The notes beneath the pieces were generated by a model, which ran no database searches, was not told the DNA's origin, and saw only the letters and a list, made by a program, of their open reading frames with translations. Made by a program: the position numbers and the translations under genes. This document shows positions 35,922 through 47,595 of a stretch of DNA of 64,000 nucleotides, piece after piece (the first letter of the stretch is position 1; each line of letters opens with the position of its first letter). Source of the stretch: Gonapodya sp. JEL0774 (taxonomy: Eukaryota > Monoblepharomycota > Monoblepharidomycetes > Monoblepharidales > Gonapodyaceae); contig JADIIX010000120.1 in NCBI GenBank assembly GCA_027604505.1, forward strand, positions 1-64,000. The letters run 5' to 3'.

Positions 35922-38081
35922 TCAGTACTTTGTACAGTACAATTGAACGCGCTGGTCAGGAGGCATCTTGGAAACGTAGTCTCCAACAAACTTGACGGTC
36001 TTGGCATATTTGTCGGCCATCTCTTCGCCCCAAGTTTGTTTTATGAGAGGGTCGGCCCTAACACAGTTGACGGCGGTGGACTCAGGATGCAAAGCACCGA
36101 ACAACCTGCTACAAGATTATCGAGCGGTACCCACGCAAACTCTTTGAGCGCTTCATCGAGTGAGCTCGGCATCTGTCGAATTCCATTTTCCATGCGGAAA
36201 GCTTCGGGCAAGGTGCCGGGATCGACAGTGGTCTCTGGCCCCAGTTCGAGTTGATTCTCAATGCCGTCCAAACCAGCCGCAATAATCGTGCCGATGGCAA
36301 GGTAAGGATTAGAAGTGGAATCGGAGATCTTAAAGATCAGGAGAGATACACGTTGAGAATCTGACGGGTGTGGTGTCCAACCGGGAAAAGAGGAGGTCAC
36401 TGACTTTCAGCTCCACATTACTGGTCTTGTTGCCTGGACAGCACACGCGGAGTGCCGCCTCCTTGTTCTCTCGACCCCACGCGGTGAAAACACCCGCCCA
36501 ATTGTGGGGGACCACTCGATCTGAGGTGCGGTCGCACGTAAGCAGGTTCAGCTGTGTGATAAACTTCACTTTGCCAACTGCTGGAGCTTACCATAGCTCA
36601 TCTCCGTGGGCAAAATAACAGCAGAGATACCAGCAAGGTGTTTGAGCACCCCGGCCATAAAGTGCCGGCCGATCTTGCTTATGCCGGCGGGGGCCCTGTG
36701 GTCGACAAACACGTTGTCACCGTTGTCGTTGACGAGCGAAAAGTGCTGCATTTGCACAAAGATGATTGCGGAATCTAAGTACCTTTTTCTTCGAGGTTAT
36801 CAAGCGGCACCGAAACTCACAAGATGGCCTCCGTTTCCAATCTCATTGGCCCCCAACGGCTTGGGTGCCATGGTCGCAATGAGGCCAAACTGGCGTGCCA
36901 CGGCCTTCACAGCCGTGCGGCAGTAAACAATATCGTCAGCTGTAGAGAGGGCATCCCGTGGACCGAGAGAGAACTCGAACTGGATGTTCCCGCTGTTGAT
37001 GTGCAGGGGGTGACAAAATCGCACCCCATCAACTTTTTTATCATGACAGAGCTCACCCTTCACAGTGCCATGTGTTGACTTCTATCCCAGCTTGGGTCAG
37101 CGTTTCAACGAGCTTATCCATTAAGTCCCCTCCCTTGCCCACGAGACCAAGAATTTCGCCGCATTGGTGGGTGCTCCATGCTGAGAATTTTAGCGAAAAA
37201 ACAAAGCATCGGTGCATTCCGGATAGTCATTTCCAAAACAGGAGCAAGAGTTTGGGAGAAATTCTCGTTGCTGCCTTGCACATATGGAATGTTCTCACAC
37301 TTATCCGGCAGACCATCCGTTCCATACTTCTCAATAGCGTGAAATTCGATCTCAGGACCCACAACGACATCAAGACCAGTTTTGGCCTTGAACTGGCGCA
37401 ATTGGCGCTTCAGGAAAGACCGGGGACAGAGGTTCCACGGTTGACCATCCGGAGTCAAGAGGTCGCAGGCAACCCAGAGGTTTTTGGGATGGTACAGAAG
37501 AGGCTTCAGGGATTGGAGGTCAGGCCTACCACGAAGGTTGTGGATGAATTGATATTATGTCCCCATCAGATAGAGATGCGAAAGGTCGGGTTGCGTCCCG
37601 AACTACGTTCGAACCGACTCACGCCCATTCAGCAGTGCCCACGGCCCCAATAGTGTCTGGTGGCAGACCTGTAGCCATGAGGTCCTGTGGACCGACGACC
37701 TGAAACACCCGATGAGTCAACTCTGAGCCAACCTCTCGAACTGTAATTGAAAAATAGATCATACCACATTCTTCTCACCATGTAAGCAGCAGCCACCTGA
37801 GCACGTTTCGGAACAACAGATTTGAAGAAACGTCGGGTGGGAACAACGTGACCTCGGACCACCGATCTTGGGGATGGTGAACACGGTGAACACTCGGTCG
37901 GGAATAGACCCGTACAACGGCGGTTCGAAACGTACGAGAAGTTACAAAGAGTCATCTGCACTCCGATCGCGCCGTTTTTCTCGGCGGTGGTGAGAAGAGC
38001 GTCTACATCAGGCTTAGAGTCGCCAATCTGCGGTTCGGCCAAGCGGGACAGGAAACTGGAAACGTCGTTTAGAACGCTCAT
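35922..38081 (-). CDS. Glutamine-synthetase family protein (type I / FluG-like)
   Basis: ATP-dependent ammonia or amine ligase fold of the GS I / FluG / lengsin group, not the usual short fungal GS II. The minus-strand gene starts at 38081 (MSVLNDVSSF) and ends at 35922, with about nine exons. Blocks in family order are RGHVVPTRRF, VGPQDLMATGLPPDTIGAVG, PWNLCPRSFLKRQL, GLDVVVGPEIEFH (metal-binding Glu pair), WSTHQ, NIQFEFSLGPRDAL, NEIGNGGHL joined to HFSL (metal His), and NPYLAIGTIIAAGLDGI. These indicate a complete catalytic domain. The substrate could be gamma-glutamylation of a polyamine or aromatic amine; that is inference. Not every splice junction was solved: the one before WSTHQ may use a GC donor. 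The start is 264 bp from the divergent GST gene. Confidence 0.8.
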
Positions 38082-38345
38082 TTCAGAACGATGACAAGGG
38101 AATTTGTGGTTTCAAAGAGGATCGGTCGAGTTTCGACGATTTGATCAAGGCGAATCGGCTTCCAGCGTCCTCCGTTTCCGTTTCGGTGTTCTGGTCGCCT
38201 GGATGAAGGGGAGTCTTTGTGTGCACCATAATACAAAGATGGTGTCAGTACATAATTGGTGCTCGGCCTGTGCTTATGAAATTTTGGTCTTCGCCTGAAA
38301 ACCATCCGACGCTCAACCCGATTTCTGTTCCATTCGAATAAAGAA
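38082..38345. promoter_or_regulatory. Shared divergent promoter, GS-like / GST
   Basis: 264 bp separate the two start codons, which point away from each other. Any regulatory site here could serve both genes. No TATA-like box or repeat is obvious. Confidence 0.45.
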
Positions 38346-39314
38346 ATGCAAAAACCTGAAAATCTCGATAAAGGTATTCACGTATTCTGGGGGTCTGGAT
38401 CGCCTTACGCTCGAAGAGTCCAAATGGCCCTCATCGAGAAAGGAGTACATCACTCCGCCCATCTCGTGGAATTCAGTGAGTGAACTCCCTATCGAAAGAG
38501 TAGCTGGATCTACAACCTAAAATCCTTCACAGGTCGTGGAGATCTCAAGGCTGACTGGTACGGGGAACTCTTCCCACGGTGAGATTGAAAGACTACTGCA
38601 CCTATACAGGATTCGTAATCAATTCATTCACGCCCACCGCCACTATTAGCCGTCAAGTCCCGCTGCTTGTCGATGAAGGAAAGCCTTTGGGAGAATCGGG
38701 CGCCATAAATTCCTATTTGGAGGCGAAGTTTCCAGAGCCTTCGTTGGAGCCTGTGGGAGATGCCTACGTCAAAGGTAGTTTGCCAAAAGAAGAATAATGT
38801 CCTGCAGATCGTTGGCCTTTTTATGCTCCCCATTCTAGCTGTAGGCCGCATGCGTACTTTTGAAGCAGATGGCAAACTACCATCAGTTCTTCGCGATGTT
38901 ATGGCTGCTTGCCGAGAAGATGACCCGGCAAAGAAAACCGAACTTTTAACAGGGGCTACTCTAAAGATGAAGAGCGAGCTGTCACTCTGGGAATCGTACC
39001 TTGCAAAATCCGGCGCCAATTGGCTCTGTGGAACTTCCATCACATTTGCTGGTATGCCTCCTGTGCAGTAAAAAACGCATATAGCTCGCATTAACCGAGC
39101 GTTGCATCCATCGGCAGACCTCGCCCTCTATCACCATATTGCCCAACTTGTTGAGCGTCATGGCCTTTCTCTCGCCTCGGCCGGGTTTCCACTACTTGGC
39201 GGCTGGTACTCTCGCATGTCTGAAAGAAAGAGTGCAAAGGAAACGGCACCGCCGCACTGGTTGTCTGGACCTGTTCCAGAGAAGTTTGTTGTATTGAAGG
39301 ACTTGACCGCTTGA
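38346..39314 (+). CDS. Glutathione S-transferase family protein
   Basis: Conjugates glutathione to electrophiles or acts as a related thiol transferase. Five exons in phase: 38346-38475, 38533-38578, 38650-38774, 38839-39051 and 39118-39314, about 236 aa, the usual GST size. The N-terminal thioredoxin fold shows VFWGSGSPYARRVQMALIEK (Ser/Tyr active-site area), QVPLLVDEG with the cis-Pro, and GESGAINSYLEAKFP (gamma-glutamyl binding). The C-terminal helical domain is complete, with LYHHIAQLVERHGLSL near the end. For the third intron the nearest AG would leave 33 nt and break the frame. The AG at 838 gives 64 nt and a correct frame. Confidence 0.87.
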
Positions 39315-39517
39315 ATACACGTAGTATTGCATGTGCCAGTTCCAGGATTCACTTGCGTGACTCTAGCTTTACAACAAGGCCTGCTTTTTTTCAATTGCAT
39401 TTGCTTCCTTTACCATTTATTTCACTTCTCGTTCTGGTCAAGCTCCGGCTGGCAGTGTTCCTTTGCCGCCCGTCAAGTCACAACCAGTTACCGGGAACAC
39501 TCATGTTTTATTTCATA

Positions 39518-40945
39518 TCACAATTTAGCCTTGGCAATTTTCGGCATTGACACAAACCGCCACCACACGCCCACCAGCATGACGGCGTCCACACCGCCCA
39601 CTTTCCCCTTGCGAGCACCCGGAGCAGCCACAGCTCTCGCGAATGCCACCTCGGGTGTCTCCCTCTCCACGCCCACATCAATAACCGCGATCCCATTCCC
39701 CAGGATTCCCTCGATGGGTTTGGAAAACCGTATGGGTACGTTCTGCACTCGAATCACCGATTGCCCGTCCTCGAGCTCCGCAGGCAGGTCCAAGATCCTC
39801 GCCCACTGCGCGGCAACCATGTGAGGGTTCTCGGTCGATTGCACCGTCACGCCCGCGTAGGCAAATTTGGAAGAAGGGGCGCGCTTGGCGATGGACAACC
39901 AGCGGGAGGGACCCTCGGTGGTTTCGAACAACGGTGGCCACAAGGAGTATTCCTCGAGATGGTCTAGGAAGTGTGTTGGAGGGTTGTGCAGGGTGACAAA
40001 CACGAGTTCCGAAGTTAAGTAATTTGGGAGAAAACTCGCTTTGCGTTAGGTGCGATCATACCAGTTTTACCCGGAGTGGAATCGATCGATGGTATTCCAA
40101 ACACGCCGTTCGTGTCAGCAGGGTGGAAGTGTGTTGCGACATAGTGGGGACTTGCAGGAATTCGTTCAAGCATGAAGGAATAAAAATAAACGCAATACGC
40201 AAAGTGTGAGAGACGGTGAGTGAAATGTGAGAGAAGTGGATTGTATGGGATCACCACTCACCGGCTGATCTCCCAGACTGTCCTGATACCCAGCTTGGTG
40301 ATCCTCTCGCGGTCAGCCTTGGCATCCTCTCCGTGGAAAATGAGCATGTACCTGACGGGGAAATTCATTCCCCATTTTTGCGGTCATGGGGGCGTTTGTG
40401 GTTCAGCTCCACCAAATGTAAGCCCTGGTAGCAGCGACGCCTCACCCTCCGTCCCCTCTCTTGTCAAGCAGCCGTCCCGCCGTGGTTTTGGGCTTGGTAG
40501 GGACGACGACCTGACGATATGTCACATGGCAATGGCGACGACAGTATTCCAACCGACACGCATCATGAGCTCAGATACACGGACAAACCCCCTGTCACTC
40601 GCTCACACGCTCACCTCAAGCGCGTTCCCCGAAACGGCGTACAATATGTTCTCCAATCCGAATTCGCCCACACCCGGGTCCTTCCACACGAGCTTGTTTG
40701 TCGACGATTAAGTGAAACGGGGGAACCCACACCCGTCCATAATGCAATACAGACAAAGAGGAATATTTTACAGTGGAAGGGTAGGAAGGTGAAAGTGTGG
40801 TTCGGATGGTTAGACGACAGAGCGACAGAGCAGCCAGAGCGCGTACCTCGATCCCGAATGCTCCTTCGATGGATTCACGGGCGGCTTTTACATCACGGGC
40901 AACGAGAGCAATTTGGCGGAGGCGGATGGGAGATTTCCTGACCAT
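39518..40945 (-). CDS. Glyoxalase-like (VOC superfamily) protein
   Basis: Vicinal-oxygen-chelate fold protein of the glyoxalase-like type. The minus-strand start is MVRKSPIRLRQIALVARDV (beta-alpha-beta of the first VOC half). Exons then give FGLENILYAVSGNALE, VVVPTKPKTTAGRLLDKRGD (the T-x-A-G-R block seen in this group) and MLIFHGEDAKADRERITKLG. FHPADTNGVFGIPSID (His/Asp block) follows. A second domain region with EYSLWPPLF and HMVAAQWARILDLP ends at 39518. Five or so short introns separate these. The substrate is unknown. A separate VOC domain is fused to an aminotransferase 6 kb away; the two share no obvious close similarity. Confidence 0.75.
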
Positions 40946-41092
40946 TGGGATGTGGAAAGGTGACTGTGGAAGTAAAGGGGAAGTTCGGGCAAATTCATCC
41001 CGATCCGACGAAGAGCAGATGTACAAACATACCCAGCCACTATACTCATCATAACTTAAAATTATAGTCTAAATGGATAGCTCTCGTAACTG

Positions 41093-42084
41093 CTACTGTA
41101 CCCTCTGCGATTTCTTGCACACGTAGACGTAGTAGTGAAACGCCGTCCCGATGGTGTACACCACGACGCTTTCCCATAGATGGTCCCTGCCGTCCACAGC
41201 GGTGAGCTCGAGGTGTCGACGACGAAAGTGGGGTTGACCAAAGGTTATCTGGGGGGGGGGGGGGGCAGGGGGCGGTCCGAGAGTGGGTGCTACGGCATGA
41301 AGAAAATAAAGGAAGAAACGACGAAACACTCACGTAAATGAAAACACCACCTGGTTTTAAAACCCTGTACACCTCTCTGACATAGCGTTCCACCTCTGCG
41401 CAGAGTTCGGCAGGGGGATTCCACGGGTCGTAGCTGCGCCTGGGTCGCGTCCATGTTTTATTTGCATCGTCGTCGTTTCCATGGTCCTCGCCCTCGTCGC
41501 CCTCGTCGCCCGCGACCAGCAGTGCGTCCATGGTACCTTTGTCGATTGCGGCCTCAAAACTATCTGCTGCAAACGCCACCATATCACGAATGTCAGCGAC
41601 TTCCATCTTGAACACTGCAGGGTCAAGACCCAATTTCAAGGATCGAGCTCTCATGGCGTCGATGACTGTGGGGGAGTAATCGACCGAGGTGACGTGTGTA
41701 TAGTTGGACACGGTCGACAAGGACTCAGACAGGGTAGAGTTACCGCAACCCAGGACCAAGAGGTGAGGTGGATCGGATGGAGAGGTGGGAGGAGGAAGAG
41801 GTGGGAGGTTCGCCTCCAAAACAGGACGGATTTCTTCGTACGACTTAAACCAGTCAAAAGTGGTTTCGGGGCCTTCTCTGTCGATAGAGTTGGATTGAGA
41901 AAAAGTCAGAAAGGGCAGACGCGCAACCAAGCACTTACTTCTGATATCTGGCTTCCCAGTAGTCTTTGGATTTGTACTGGAAGAGAAGAGTGGTACGTGA
42001 AGAACCCCTGAACATGGGCAGTGAGAGCAAACGATTGGGGCTCACTTGGGAGTTATTTTCGGGGAGCACTCTCAACGATGCCAT
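41093..42084 (-). CDS. METTL13/EEF1AKMT4-type methyltransferase
   Basis: SAM-dependent protein (probably lysine) methyltransferase of the seven-beta-strand class. Four exons in phase: 42084-42046, 41976-41939, 41877-41334 and 41248-41093, about 258 aa. Features are KSKDYWEARYQK then TTFDWFKSY (family N-terminus), LLVLGCGNSTLSE (motif I), VTSVDYSPTVIDAM (motif II), DKGTMDALL (the DKGT motif of eEF1A/citrate-synthase methyltransferases), RVLKPGGVFIY, and ITFGQPHFRRRHL at the end. The substrate is probably a translation factor, by family analogy. The last acceptor follows a C15 tract. Its start codon is 150 bp from the divergent dehydrogenase gene. Confidence 0.87.
41251..41265 (+). repeat. G15 homopolymer acting as C-only polypyrimidine tract
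   Basis: Fifteen G on the plus strand are fifteen C directly before the AG acceptor (41250-41249) of the methyltransferase's last intron. Length is likely polymorphic and may be under-called in sequencing. Confidence 0.8.
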
Positions 42085-42234
42085 GACTATGATTATCTCT
42101 TGATGCGGAAGAAGGATTGATGGCTGGAGATGGGGGAAAGAAAGAAGTTGGGTTCTGGCACCTACGTACATCCTTCAGAATCGCGGTACTGATCGGCTCA
42201 TCCTTCCCAGACTTCCGACCTTGACACAATAAAA
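42085..42234. promoter_or_regulatory. 150-bp bidirectional promoter, methyltransferase / dehydrogenase
   Basis: The two ATGs face away from each other across only 150 bp, so they must share a promoter region. The plus-strand ATG has an A-rich leader (AATAAAA just before it). Confidence 0.5.
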
Positions 42235-43988
42235 ATGGCGTCTCCAATTCCCGCTGGATTCCCTGATTTGCGACACGAGAGCCTGCTCAATGTCAGAGGG
42301 AAAGTCTGCCTTGTCACGGGCGGCGGAACGGGAATCGGCAAGAGTTCGTGTGACTATGTTCGAGGCTGACACCCCTTCCACGACTCTGACTGCCTTCCCA
42401 AAAGTGATGGCTACCGCACTCGTGCGAAATGGTGCCACTGTATATATTTCATCCAGAAAACTACCGGTTCTCGAGGCAGTCGCCAGGGAGATCACGGCCC
42501 TCGGTCCGGGTACCTGTTACGCAATACAGGCTGACCTTTCCAGTAAGAAGGCCTGCTATGATCTTGCTGCAGAACTGGCAAAGCGGGAGGATAGGCTGCA
42601 CCTGCTTGTGAACAACTCAGGAGCGGTGTGGGGAGCTGTGAGTCCGAATAATGATGTTCAGCGTCGGTCTCCCCTAAACTTTTGTTCCATTTGTGTTTGG
42701 TTATGCATTCTCCTGTCATTTTTTTTGCGCATCCAGCCATTGGAAGATTATCCTGAGGTGCAAGGATGGACCAAGATCATGCAACTCAACCTGATGTGCA
42801 TATTCTATCTTACCACCGCGTGAGTCATCCTTGCGCTCATTCTCCAGGACGTATCCCTCTCGCTCCTCTCATCACTTTACACCCGTGCCGGAAAACATCA
42901 TCACCGTCCCCCATGCTTACGAACCCGGAAACAACAAACACTCAGATGCCTCCCTCTGCTCGAAAAGGGCTCACGTGGTCCCACAGACCCCGCCCGCGTC
43001 GTAACCATTGCCAGTGCTTTGGGAATCGTACCTCACGATACATAGTGAGTATGCCGTCACACTGCGGACCCACTAGCTGCCCTCTGAAAACGGAAAATTT
43101 CCGCATCTCGCATCCTACCTTGCGCTTCACCTCAACCTGCTTCCCACGCACCCAAGTTTGGGAATGGACGGAACCACTAACGTGTCTTACAACGCGACAA
43201 AGGCCGCGGATTTACACATGACGAGGCATCTGGCGGGAATGCTCGCTAAACGGGGCGTGGTGAGTGTTTTGCTGAGCACCGGGGGTCATTGGGGATGGAG
43301 CCAACAAGGGGGATGTGACGGACTCGACTCGGTGTGAGTCCCCGGTGGGATGATCGAAAATACATACAAATCAACTGGTTTGTCTTCTTTTGACAATCTT
43401 CTTTGGCTTTTGCTTCATTTGCGAAACCCACCCGCCCCGTCTTCTCCACCAAGACCGTGAACACCGTTGCACCTGGAATAGTACCCACGAAATTCGTTAA
43501 GTTTGGAATGAGCCAGAATCAGCGATTGTTGTTGAAGGAGTATCCCATGGGTAAGAGCTTCCATACTTCCCGATTCTGTTTCGCCTCGTTGTAGTATCCT
43601 GTCTGCGGCGTGTGACGGAGCCACTCCATTTCGTTTCCCCTCTCTGCTCTTGATCACGACAACACCATGTGACCGCATACACGGTATTTACGTCTTACTT
43701 TCATTTCACTCAGGCCGATTCGCGGTGCCCACTGACGTTGGAGGGACGATACTCTTTTTGGCATGTGAGTTGCTTGTTTTTTCACAGCAAAGGGGTGGGA
43801 CGTCGTGGTTTGATGATCCAATCAACAATGGCGTGCGCCGTTCACTGCCCACTCTGATTCCCTTGTCATCTTGCCTCACCCGGCATCCAACCCAAAACTC
43901 AGCCAAAGCATCGTCGCATATCACGGGTGCGACACTCGTTCTTGACGGAGGATGGAGTTTAGAGGATTCTGGATACTCGCGGCTGTAA
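42235..43988 (+). CDS. Short-chain dehydrogenase/reductase with peroxisomal targeting tail
   Basis: NAD(P)-dependent oxidoreductase of the classical SDR family. Eight exons in phase: 42235-42343, 42405-42637, 42737-42819, 42946-43044, 43157-43259, 43454-43550, 43714-43764 and 43903-43988, about 286 aa. Motifs are LVTGGGTGIGK (cofactor loop), LVNNSGA (the NNAG-type site), VVTIASALG (catalytic Ser region), YNATKAA (catalytic Tyr and Lys) and NTVAPGIV. ITGATLVLDGGW ends the fold. The protein ends in SRL, a canonical PTS1 tripeptide, so it is probably peroxisomal. A fatty-acid or 2,4-dienoyl-CoA reductase-like role is possible but not shown. Downstream introns (112-194 nt) are longer than usual here. 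Confidence 0.86.
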
Positions 43989-44239
43989 TTACTTCGCTGT
44001 TGTTGAGGGGGGGCGAGGGGTTCCCGCATGGCGTGCACGAATGGAGGATTCATGGTTTGAAACAAACAAACGCAATATTCGGATTGTGAAGGGAGATAAT
44101 CAAGTAAACCATCTTATTATGCACTCGAAAAATATGCATCTTCGCATGGTACTATGGCATTTGATTCCGGTGAGCACCAGAATCAACGATAAGATAAACT
44201 CCACAACCATCACGGTCCATAATCACCAACATCGAAGCC

Positions 44240-47191
44240 ATGTCTGATACGAAACCCCCCCTCACCTCTCGCACTCCCCTCTTCCCACAGGCGCCCGTAT
44301 CATCCCGCGCTCAAGCGTCGCTGTCTTCTGAAAACCAGCTTGGGCAAGGACGAGCCCGAGCTCAGGCGAACGAGTACGACGAGCTGTCGAACCCTTCGGG
44401 AATAATAAACTTGGGCGTCGCTGAAAATAGACTTATGTGGAAGGATATCCTGGAGAAGGTGCTTTAGCGAGGGGTTCCTCCCTCTCTTCCGCACCATTGG
44501 TGTTGTCTAAACCCTCGCTCACGGTTCCGCACATTCACGATTCCTTACAAGCTCAACTCAGGATTCGTCTACGAATCTTCCCATCTCCAGTACCCGCCCT
44601 ACTACGGAACCGAAGGCCTTCGCACCGCGATCGCCGCGGTCCTGAATTCGATCCTGGTGCCTCTGCCCAATGCCAAAGTTTCCCCACAACATATAGTCGT
44701 CACCAACGGTTGTGGTTCAGCGATTTCAGTTCTGGCCAGCGTTTTGGCCGATCAGGGTCAAGGCGTTTTGGTCCCTGCGCCGTATTACGGGGGATTTCGT
44801 GAGTTGGTTGGCGACCGCAATTACTTGTTGCATTATGAGTCCCCTCTGAATGCTGATGGAGACTATTTGACTGTAGATTCTGATTTGGAAGACGAATCAG
44901 GCGTGAAATGCATTGGTGTGAACTGTGACCCCGAAGACAAATTCCGCCTCAGCTTTGACAGACTGGACCAAGCGTAGTAAGTTGTCGGAGATGGCCCGAT
45001 GTGATCGTCGAGTTGTGAGTCCCGACTGCAACTCAACCTTAATCATCCTCAAAACATGGCGCTCTGCCTTTGTCGTGTCCAGCCACCGCGCAAGTGCAAA
45101 GGGCGTCCACGTCCGCGCCCTCCTAATCTGCTCTCCGAACAACCCTCTTGGCAACTGCTACGCTCGCTCAGAACTAGTGGACATGATGCGATGGTGCGCA
45201 AAGAGGCGAGTCTCTTTCGTCAGCGATGAAATCTATGCCGGGAGCTGGTTCGGCGGCTCAGACGGTAAGTGATCTTAAACAAGTTTCTTTGTTCCTTCAC
45301 GGGTCGATCTTGTGGTGACAGCTCCTCATATGTTTCTATGAATGGCCGATCTCCAAAAATACTCTGTGGAACGTTTTATCCAAAACCCACTCTTCAAGAG
45401 ACCAACCGAGAAGATCCCCTCCACCCTTTTGTTTCTGTCCTTGCAATCGACTCAGAGGCGGAAGCCGGCCTACCAAAGGAAATGGTCCATGTTCTGTGGG
45501 GCCTTTCCAAGTGAGCACGATGACACTTGCGGGTGACATCTCTTTTAGGCTCATTGGGGGGCGTGTCTCATCTACCCGATCTCCAATTGCTCAGAGATTT
45601 TAACATGAACGGATTGAGAGGTGATCAAAGTGAACTAATTCTTGGTATCGGGCCACAGAGGATCTCACAATTGTAGCGCTTTTGCGCAGTCGGAGCCATT
45701 CAATCCCGGAACACGCTAGTCATCGCCGCATGCCGCAACCTGGCAAAGTTTCACGGTACGCTATCATGCGTCTCAAACCTCGTTTTGACCCATGTCCCGT
45801 GGGTTCTGCGCGGCTTCGATAACCTTTAGGCCCCCCTCTAGCCATAGCCCACCCTTTGCACACCTTGCTGACCACACTCCTCTCCGACACTTTTTTCCTC
45901 ACCACACACACGGAGACCAATAAGAACCGTCTGAGAGACATGTATGGGCGGATAACTGGGTGGTTGAGGGAGCGCAAGATTGGCTTCCTCCGCGCCAACG
46001 CGGGATTCTTTCTGTGGGTAGATTTCCGCAAGTACGTACAGAAGCTCGGCGGAAAAGTGTTCAGCTTGCAAGGGCCAGTCGGAGAAGAGTATTACGAGGA
46101 CTTCTTTGATGTAGGTAGAGCGGAGGAGGTGGAATGGAGTGTCAATCTTTCTCCGTGAACTCGAGGTGAATGTTTTGGGCGGATAATCTTTTCACACAAG
46201 CAATCACTGCTTAGGCTCCACTCGATCGATCTGCGGAGCGGGAATTGGCGGGTCGCTTTCTCAATGCCGGGGTGTGAGTTGCTTTTGTCGCCTTCCCTTC
46301 AATCCAAATGTTGAAAATTCTCCCGATCCCTGCACCGTACAGCTACGTTGCCCACAGCGAGGCGTTTTACAGTCGCGATATGGGTGGGAGTCTCTACAAG
46401 TGTTGATTGCAAAAGAAGCTTTGTCTCTGTTCATAAGGTCCTGACAATTCTGTTCTCTCCAAGGATGGTTTCGTATCGTGTACGCGACCGACGATTGGAG
46501 GAAACTGGAACTTGCTCTCTCCCGCATGTGGACTGTTCTGCAGAAGATCGATCTCGAAGTCGACGACGTCCCGCCCGCATTCGCCGAACCATCATCGTCG
46601 TCGTCGTCGTCGACTCTGTCCCCTGTTCTCCTGTCAGCGAAATCAGATCCCCTTACGTTTTCGCACTTGGGAATCAATGCCACTGATCCCAGCCTTCTCG
46701 TAGACTTTTACACGAACGCTCTGGGCTTCACAGTTACAGACACAGGGTTCTTGGATACACCAACCGGTCGTGTGCATCTCACCTTCACGAGCCGATCACC
46801 CAAAGATCACCACCAAATTGTCATCGCTTCTGGAAAACCGAAAGACGTGCCCTTCAACGTTGTCAATCAGATTAGCTTAGACGCGCACAATTTGCCTGCC
46901 ATACGGAGATTCGCACGCCGATGTGTGCAACATGGAGCCACCGATGTGCAACCAGTCACACATGGGAATGCGATCAGTGTATATTTGAGAGATCCAGAGG
47001 GTAATCGGATAGAGATTTTCATGGACACGCCCTGGTACATCAATCAACCGCACCGTGTACCAATCCCGGACTTTGATGCAAAGACCGACGTGGAGGTTAT
47101 GAAGTGGGTGGAGGAGCATTCACGTGAAAATGAAGGATTTGTTGATCGGGAGTTGTGGGTGGACAGGATGAAGGAACGGATGGGGGTTTAA
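44240..47191 (+). CDS. Fusion protein: ACC-synthase-like aminotransferase + VOC metalloenzyme domain
   Basis: Ten exons in phase: 44240-44458, 44552-44976, 45083-45264, 45411-45510, 45595-45620, 45690-45755, 45842-46110, 46215-46273, 46343-46383 and 46464-47191, about 704 aa. Residues 1 to ~480 are a fold-type-I PLP enzyme of the aminotransferase I/II class, close to ACC synthases: LQYPPYYGTEGLR, APYYGGF, ICSPNNPLG (Asn/Pro site), FVSDEIYAGS, GLSKDFNMNGLR (PLP lysine), and GWFRIVY at the end. A Ser-rich linker follows inside the same last exon. Then comes a complete VOC domain of the extradiol-dioxygenase/glyoxalase kind: FSHLGIN, VDFYTNALGF, THGNAISVYLRDPEGNRIEIF. His, His and Glu in these form a plausible metal triad. 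No stop or splice site separates the two parts. The substrate is unknown. Confidence 0.85.
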
Positions 47192-47595
47192 GAATACTGT
47201 TTTGTATTTGATGTGTGCCACCCTACCTTATGTGATATCTAGTGACAGTTGGAGAGGGTCCGAGGTTCATGCACTTTATTTGGCACAAAGTGGGAGTCTA
47301 ATAGCGTTGGATGCACAGACTCCCAGTAGCGGCGGGCTTGACATATTCCCAAATTGGGGGAGAGACCAATTGCGAATCTCAACTTCCATCGTCCCGGCCT
47401 TTCAACCTCTTCAGTGGAGATTCCCCGCAATCCTAAGTCAGCACCGTATTTAAAGTAATTTTATTGCGAAGAAGCACATAGAGCTCAACGTGGATTAAGT
47501 TTGAGGAAAGACATATGTTGACCTGTTTGGTGACCTACCGGACGTGCACCGCTGAAACTATCCACTTACAGCATCTGAGTTTCGAACGGTTTCCG
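47192..47595. other. Intergenic
   Basis: 404 bp between two plus-strand genes. It should hold the 3' end of the aminotransferase fusion and the promoter of the LRR-guanylate-kinase gene. No repeat, RNA or further gene is visible. Confidence 0.5.

Noticed and set aside
38775-38807. 33-nt intron in the GST gene
   Set aside because: Too short and out of frame; the later AG at 837-838 gives 64 nt and the right frame.
41049-41930. Unspliced 293-codon methyltransferase frame running to 41049
   Set aside because: It passes through an intron; splicing at 41333/41249 recovers the conserved C-terminus ending at 41093.
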